DNA of 64,000 nt from Streptomyces alboflavus (lineage in GTDB: Bacteria; Actinomycetota; Actinomycetes; Streptomycetales; Streptomycetaceae), in NCBI RefSeq assembly GCF_000716675.1, contig NZ_JNXT01000044.1:1-64000 (forward strand). Direction: 5' to 3'. The first letter of the stretch is position 1; every line of letters begins with the position of its first letter. Below are positions 59,942 to 64,000 of this stretch, one piece after another. The position numbers and the translations under genes were made by a program. The notes beneath the pieces are model-generated. The model had not been told where the DNA came from and did no database searches. It saw nothing but the letters and a program-made list of their open reading frames with translations.

Positions 59942-60598
59942 GTGGCGGAGCACCAGGACGAGACCAGGGCGGCCTACGACGGGGTCGTCGAGCTGTATGC
60001 GTCGATGTTCGCTGACCGGCTGGAGACGCAGCCGTTCTCGCGGAACATGATCGGCACCTTCGCCGAGCTCGTGCGCGGGACGGGGAACCCGCGGGCGGCC
60101 GATGTCGGCTGCGGGCCCGGACATCTGACGGCCATGCTGCATGACCTGGGGCTGGATGCCTTCGGGCTCGACCTCTCCCCAGCCATGGTCGACCACGCCC
60201 GGCGGGCCCATCCGGCGCTGCAGTTCGACGAGGCGCGCATGGAGGCCCTGCCAGTCGAGGACGGCGCGCTCGGCGGCGTGCTGGCCCACTACTCGATGAT
60301 CCATACCCCGCCTGGGGAATTGCCCGCGCTGCTCGCCGAGCAGGCGCGTGTCCTGGCACCAGGGGGCCTGCTCCTGGTGTCCTTCTTTGGGACCGAGGGG
60401 CCTGAGCCGGTCCGCTTCGACCACAAGGTGACGCCCGCCTATAGCTGGCCGGCGGACCGGTTCGCCGAGCTGCTGGCCCGGTCCGGGCTCGTCACGTTCG
60501 CGCGGCTGCTCCACGACCCGGCCTCTGAGCGGGGCTTCCTCGACGCTCACTTGCTGGCCCGCAAGTCGGAGGACACCGTCGAGGCCACCGCACAATAA
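59942..60598 (+). CDS. Class I SAM-dependent methyltransferase (inside the inverted-repeat element)
   Basis: This protein of about 218 residues has a clear methyltransferase-11 core. AAYDGVVELYASMFADRLETQPFSRNMIGTFAELV leads into motif I ADVGCGPGHLTAMLHDLGLDAFGLDLSPAMVDHARR. ARMEALPVEDGALGGVLAHYSMIHTPP, LAPGGLLLVSFFGTEGPEPV and the C-terminal WPADRFAELLARSGL follow. The GTG (VAEHQDETRAAYDG) is chosen because the domain begins there. No ribosome site is visible and upstream in-frame sequence looks non-coding, so the start is not certain. The stop TAA lies inside the right inverted repeat. The substrate is unknown; a resistance or modification role is only speculation. Confidence 0.82.
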   Translation: MAEHQDETRAAYDGVVELYASMFADRLETQPFSRNMIGTFAELVRGTGNPRAADVGCGPGHLTAMLHDLGLDAFGLDLSPAMVDHARRAHPALQFDEARMEALPVEDGALGGVLAHYSMIHTPPGELPALLAEQARVLAPGGLLLVSFFGTEGPEPVRFDHKVTPAYSWPADRFAELLARSGLVTFARLLHDPASERGFLDAHLLARKSEDTVEATAQ

Positions 60599-60610
60599 GC
60601 CAGCAGGATC
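60594..60610 (-). repeat. Right terminal inverted repeat
   Basis: AATAAGCCAGCAGGATC is the exact complement of the left end and contains the methyltransferase stop codon. The direct repeat GGACGAT follows at once. Confidence 0.85.
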
Positions 60611-60627
60611 GGACGATAGCGGCAAGC

Positions 60628-61134
60628 TCAGGGGTTGCCGCACTCGGACTGCGGGAGGACCTCGTTGGCCTCACCGAGAGGTGAGTCGCCGAGTCCGGCT
60701 CCGGACCAGTAGACCGCGACCGATGCCTGGGGTGTCCCCTGGGGGGCGGTGACGAAGAACTCGGAGACGTAGCGTTGACCGCCCGCGGTCCTGCCCTCGA
60801 TCTCCAGCACCCTGCCGCCGGCGGATTCTTCAGTATTCCTGACCACGGCAGAGCGCAGCACGCGGGGTTCGGGGCCGGGCTTGAGGCAGAAGTCGTCAGC
60901 CTGCTTGCGCGTGTAGGCGCACGACTGCTGCTGGTAGGCGAGTTCCTTGCAGAACTGCGCGGCAGTCAGCTTCGGCGCGCGGGCGACGACGCGGTTCAGA
61001 ACCTGCTTCGCCTGCTTGTCGCTCACCGCCGCGGGCCGCTCACGGTCAGGGGTGTCGCTTCCGCCGGAACATGCGCTCACCGTGAGCAAGAGCGGTGCCG
61101 ACAGAAGTGCGAGGGGGAGAAGCGGTCGTCGCAT
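60628..61134 (-). CDS. Putative lipoprotein
   Basis: This 168-residue protein has a signal peptide (MRRPLLPLALLSAPLLLTVSAC) with lipobox VSAC, so it is membrane-anchored outside. The mature domain (KQAKQVLNRVVARAPKLTAAQFCKELAYQQQSCAYTRKQADDFCLKPGPEP) has four cysteines that could form disulfides. Late strands (GRVLEIEGRTAGGQRYVSEFFVTAPQ) suggest an alpha/beta binding fold. No family was named. The ATG has AAGG upstream. It is convergent with the methyltransferase element, which ends just 11 bases from its stop, so the element inserted without disrupting it. Confidence 0.72.
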   Translation of the reverse strand: MRRPLLPLALLSAPLLLTVSACSGGSDTPDRERPAAVSDKQAKQVLNRVVARAPKLTAAQFCKELAYQQQSCAYTRKQADDFCLKPGPEPRVLRSAVVRNTEESAGGRVLEIEGRTAGGQRYVSEFFVTAPQGTPQASVAVYWSGAGLGDSPLGEANEVLPQSECGNP

Positions 61135-61341
61135 GGGTGCCTTACAGATCCGGGTTGGTGAAATGGACAGCCCGTAGGGGCGAGAGGGTCAGAGGGATGG
61201 GAGGGCGACCGACGCTCGCCCCTCGTCGAGCGGGCCGGGAGGAGTGACGCGAAGGGGGCAGCGCGCTGTTCCTCAGCGGGCGTACGCGGGCTGCGGGCGG
61301 CAGGTCCCCATCGATGACAAGCGCGGCTACGCCCCGCCAGC

Positions 61342-62190
61342 TCACGCGTGGAGCATCAGGCCGATCCCCGCAACCATCACCCCCGCCGCCACGATCCGCG
61401 ACCACCCGAACTTCTCCTTGAAGAAGAGCGCCCCGATGGCCGCGCCCACGATGATGGAGGACTCGCGGAGGGCGGAGATGGGCGCGAGGTCGGCCCGCGT
61501 CTGGGCCCAGAGGACGAGACCGTACGCGGCGACGGACAGCGCGGCCCCGAAGAGCCCGACGGCGGCGAACGGCCGCAGCCGGGCGCCGAGTTCCCCACGC
61601 CACCGGTACCAGGCGTAGGCGGGCACGGCGAGCCCTTCGAGGATCATCAGCCAGGCGATGTACCCGATGGACGTCCCGGAGGCCCGCACCCCGAGCCCGT
61701 CCACGACGGTGTACGCGGCGATGGACACCCCGGTCGCGAGCGCGGCCCCGATCGCCGCCCAGTCGGGCCGCTGCCCGGACCCGCGGATCCCCCACACGGC
61801 GAGCCCGGTGAGCCCGGCGGAACAGACGAGGACGCCCGCGGCCTGCCACCCGCCGGGCACCTCACCGGCGAAGACGGCGGCGAGCACGGTCACGACGAGC
61901 GGCGCGCTGCCGCGGGCGATGGGGTAGGCCTGCCCGAAGTCCCCGAGCCGGAAGGACCGCATGAGCAGCACCATGTAGGCGCCGTGCAGGACGGCGGAGA
62001 GGAGGAGGTAAGGCCAGGCCCCGGCGGCGGGGAGCGGGGCGAAGGGGGCGAGGAGGAGGCCGATGAGGGCGCCGCCGCCGGATATGAGGGTGAAGCCGAG
62101 GAGCTTGTCGGTGATGTGGTGGGCGATGGCGTTCCAGCTGGCGTGGGTGACGGCGGCCAGCAGGACGGCCCCCGCGACCAGCGGGGTCAC
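61342..62190 (-). CDS. EamA/DMT family transporter
   Basis: This 282-residue membrane protein has ten helices in two EamA repeats (about residues 1-135 and 145-282). Helix ends such as WNAIAHHITDKLL, PIARGSAPLVVTVLAAVFAGEVPGGWQAAGVLVCSAGL and LRESSIIVGAAIGALFFKEKFGWSRIVAAGVMVAGIGLML are typical of drug/metabolite exporters. The GTG start lies in the stop of the YbaK gene (GTGA), so the pair is translationally coupled. The substrate is not evident. The 207 bases between it and the lipoprotein gene (61135-61341) show nothing beyond GC-rich spacer. Confidence 0.9.
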   Translation of the reverse strand: MTPLVAGAVLLAAVTHASWNAIAHHITDKLLGFTLISGGGALIGLLLAPFAPLPAAGAWPYLLLSAVLHGAYMVLLMRSFRLGDFGQAYPIARGSAPLVVTVLAAVFAGEVPGGWQAAGVLVCSAGLTGLAVWGIRGSGQRPDWAAIGAALATGVSIAAYTVVDGLGVRASGTSIGYIAWLMILEGLAVPAYAWYRWRGELGARLRPFAAVGLFGAALSVAAYGLVLWAQTRADLAPISALRESSIIVGAAIGALFFKEKFGWSRIVAAGVMVAGIGLMLHA

Positions 62191-62738
62191 TGAGCGGAGC
62201 CGGAGGTACCGGACTGCTCGCCCGCGCCGGACGGCGCCTCGCGTACGTCCACCAGCGTTCCGCCCGCCTGGGCGACCAGCGCGTCCGGCGCCATCGGGAA
62301 CACGGTGTACGGCGTGCCCGCCGCGGCCCACACCACGGAGTGCCCGAGCAGCGACCGGTCGGCGAGTACCCGCGTCGGGTTGGCGTGCCCGAACGGCGGG
62401 ACGCCCCCGATCGCGTACCCCGTCGTCTCGCGCACGACGTCCGCCTTGGCCCGCGTGACCTTCTCCGCGCCCAGCGCCCGCCGCACCAGCTCCACGTCGA
62501 CGCGCGAGGACCCGTCCATGAGGACGAGGACGGGCACGCCGTCGGCCGCGAAGATCAGGGACTTGCAGATCTGGCTGAGCTCGCAGCCGATCGCGGCGGC
62601 CGCCTCGGCCGCCGTCCGGGTCTGGTCCGGGAAGCGGCGGATGCGGTCGGGCAGGTCGTCGAGGCCGAGCCCGCGCAGGGCCTCGACGAAGCGGGGGTGG
62701 GCGCCGGAAGCACCCGTGGCGTGGTCCGTAGTGCTCAT
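62187..62738 (-). CDS. YbaK/EbsC family aminoacyl-tRNA deacylase
   Basis: This 183-residue protein has the YbaK/ProX-like fold: FPDQTRTAAEAAAAIGCELSQICKSLIFAADGVPVLVLMDGSSRVD, then VELVRRALGAEKVTRAKADVVRETTGYAIGGVPPFGHANPTRVLADRSLL. The conserved Lys in QICKSL and GGVPPFGH are the editing-site positions. Members hydrolyse mischarged aminoacyl-tRNA (Cys-tRNA-Pro or Ala-tRNA-Pro). The ATG (MSTTDHATGASGA) has no strong ribosome site and may be near the transcript start. The gene is coupled to the EamA transporter downstream. Its specificity is not readable from the sequence. Confidence 0.9.
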   Translation of the reverse strand: MSTTDHATGASGAHPRFVEALRGLGLDDLPDRIRRFPDQTRTAAEAAAAIGCELSQICKSLIFAADGVPVLVLMDGSSRVDVELVRRALGAEKVTRAKADVVRETTGYAIGGVPPFGHANPTRVLADRSLLGHSVVWAAAGTPYTVFPMAPDALVAQAGGTLVDVREAPSGAGEQSGTSGSAQ

Positions 62739-62857
62739 GCGCTGCACGCTAGCGGTACGTGTGTAGGCCACGCGACCACGTACCGCGGCGTCCCGGATAC
62801 CGGACACCCGGCCCCGCACACGGGACCCTGCCCGGTCCCTGCTCCCTCTACTTCTTC

Positions 62858-64000
62858 CTACTTCCCCACCAACAACATCTCCCGCACCACCGGCCCCGCC
62901 GTCTCCCCGCCGTGCCCGGCGGCCTGCACGACCGCTGCCGCGGCCACGTCCCCGCGGTACGCGGTGAACCAGCCGTTGGGCTTCTTCTGGCCGTCGACCT
63001 CCGCGGAGCCGGTCTTCGCGCCGGAGTCGGAGCCGAGGCCCGCCATGGGCTTGGCGGCGGTGCCGGAGACGCCGGTGTAGTGCATGAGGTCGCGCAGCGC
63101 GGACGCCGTCTTCCCGGACATCTTGCGCGGCGCCGTGGCGAGTTGGCGGTCGTCGACCTCGGGCGAGACCAGGTAGGGCTGGCGGAACGTGCCGGACTTC
63201 ACGGTCGCGGCGACCGACGCCATGTTCAGCGGGTTCATCCGGACACCGCCCTGGCCGATGAGCGAGGCCGCCATCTGCGCGTGCGACTGCACCGGCACGG
63301 CGCCGTCGAACGAGGAGACGCCGATGGACCAGTTGTCACGGCCGAGGCCGAACACGTCCTGGGCCTGCTTCGTCAGGTCGTCGTTCGACAGCTTCTCGGC
63401 CTGCGTGATGAAGGCCGTGTTGCAGGACCGCGCGAAGCTGGCCCGGAACGTACCGCCCTTGATCTGGAACTTGTTGTCGTTCTGGAACTTCCAGCCGCCG
63501 TACGCCTTGTACTTCGGGCACGGATGCTTCTTGTCGACGCCCGCGAGCCCCTTCTCCAGGAGCATCGACGAGGTGATGACCTTCATCGTGGAGCCGGGCG
63601 CGAGGGAGCCCTGGAAGGCCGTGTTGAAGCCGCCCGGGTTGGAGTTGGCGACGGCCAGGATCTCGCCGGTGGACGGCTTGACCACGACCACCGAGGCCTG
63701 CTTGCGCTTCGCCGTCTGCTTCTCCGCCGCGGCCTGCGTGCGCGCGCTGATCGTCGTCTTCAGCGTGCCCGGGGTGCCGGGGGAGAGGGCGAGGAGCGTC
63801 TTGTCGGGGGTGTCCTTCGCGTCACCCTTCTTGGCAGCAGCGTCCTTGCTGCCCTTGCCGCCCTTGGCGCCCTTGCCGTCGGCGGCCGCCTTCGCATCGG
63901 CGCGCACCACCCGCAGCTCCACGCCCGCCTTGCCGCCCGCCTCCTTGCCGAACTTCTCCCGCAGCCCGTCCAGGACCGTGCCGAGGGAGGGGTACTTGGC
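62858..64000 (-). CDS. Penicillin-binding protein transpeptidase, 5' end beyond the window
   Basis: This is an open frame of at least 381 codons that continues past the right edge of the window, so the N-terminus is missing. The visible part holds the complete transpeptidase domain. It has the SxxK motif STMK in PGSTMKVITSSMLL (near 63590), SxN as SCN in ARSCNTAF (near 63425), and KTG in GAKTGSAEV (near 63015). Upstream of it is a Lys/Gly/Ala-rich insertion (AKAAADGKGAKGGKGSKDAA). It makes peptidoglycan cross-links outside the membrane. The sequence around LAVANSNPGGFNTAFQGSLAPGS is typical of class B PBPs lacking a glycosyltransferase. An ATG near 63922 is internal and not the start. Confidence 0.92.
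   Translation of the reverse strand, partial: AKYPSLGTVLDGLREKFGKEAGGKAGVELRVVRADAKAAADGKGAKGGKGSKDAAAKKGDAKDTPDKTLLALSPGTPGTLKTTISARTQAAAEKQTAKRKQASVVVVKPSTGEILAVANSNPGGFNTAFQGSLAPGSTMKVITSSMLLEKGLAGVDKKHPCPKYKAYGGWKFQNDNKFQIKGGTFRASFARSCNTAFITQAEKLSNDDLTKQAQDVFGLGRDNWSIGVSSFDGAVPVQSHAQMAASLIGQGGVRMNPLNMASVAATVKSGTFRQPYLVSPEVDDRQLATAPRKMSGKTASALRDLMHYTGVSGTAAKPMAGLGSDSGAKTGSAEVDGQKKPNGWFTAYRGDVAAAAVVQAAGHGGETAGPVVREMLLVGK

Larger units (their letters stand above)
59704..60617. mobile_element. Transposon-like unit carrying a methyltransferase, no transposase
   Basis: GATCCTGCTGGCTTATT (59711-59727) is repeated as its exact reverse complement AATAAGCCAGCAGGATC (60594-60610). Each end is abutted on the outside by the same 7 bases GGACGAT in direct orientation (59704-59710 and 60611-60617), as target-site duplication would give. 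The enclosed 900 bp hold the SAM methyltransferase gene plus 59728-59941, a stretch with no supported gene. No transposase is inside, so it resembles a non-autonomous element. The family is not identified. Confidence 0.7.

Overview
The window is a GC-rich actinobacterial chromosome segment, almost certainly from Streptomyces. The evidence is GC-rich codon use with many GTG, TTG and probable CTG starts, an SsgA-like sporulation protein, SepX, DUF6227, DUF397 and XRE-DUF5753 regulators, and Rex and Nur operators. From memory, the backbone order (fruA, L,D-transpeptidase, penicillin acylase, galU-moeA, ssgE-like, CbiM/NikM cluster, penicillin-binding protein) resembles a stretch of the S. coelicolor core. 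That is synteny recalled, not computed.

Layout. 0-7 kb: fructose PTS permease, small conserved proteins, an L,D-transpeptidase and a P1-type peptidase. 7-12 kb: an LtrA membrane protein divergent from pyruvate formate-lyase and its activase, with a perfect Rex operator between them. 12-18 kb: mscL, an SAF-like protein, methylthioadenosine phosphorylase, an FmdB zinc-ribbon protein preceded by a CIRCE element, an MFS transporter and a cation/proton antiporter. 18-28 kb: penicillin acylase with a Thr-Gly repeat, 5-FTHF cyclo-ligase, then galU-moeA(glp-like)-moaC-mog-GNAT-sepX, a block joining molybdopterin genes to cell division, ending at tRNA-Ala(CGC). 28-36 kb: arylamine N-acetyltransferase, an ECF41-like sigma factor divergent from an azoreductase, a lipoprotein with an orphan histidine kinase, GNAT, exonuclease III and a Tat-exported DUF6528 protein. 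36-40 kb: MerR regulator divergent from a translationally coupled Baeyer-Villiger monooxygenase / alpha/beta-hydrolase / SDR operon, in the same order as mycobacterial mymA-lipR-Rv3085. 40-47 kb: tricorn-type protease, TetR-MMPL pair, SsgA-like protein. 47-51 kb: an ECF-type nickel/cobalt transporter behind a Nur box, and a serine hydrolase.

51.5-61 kb is an accessory segment. A TetR/oxidoreductase cassette lies between two gene remnants. It is followed by a whiJ-like triad (anti-sigma-type ATPase, XRE-DUF5753, DUF397), a second XRE regulator divergent from an unknown gene and a methyltransferase, a winged-helix/zinc-ribbon protein behind a strong leader hairpin, and a methyltransferase enclosed by perfect 17-bp inverted repeats and 7-bp direct repeats with no transposase. 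From 61 kb the backbone resumes with an EamA transporter coupled to a YbaK deacylase, and a penicillin-binding protein cut by the window edge.

The points most worth follow-up are the inverted-repeat methyltransferase element, the CIRCE element on fmdB, the Rex-controlled pfl locus, the Nur box on the transporter operon, the mymA-like operon, and the ECF41 promoter/sigma/azoreductase unit.
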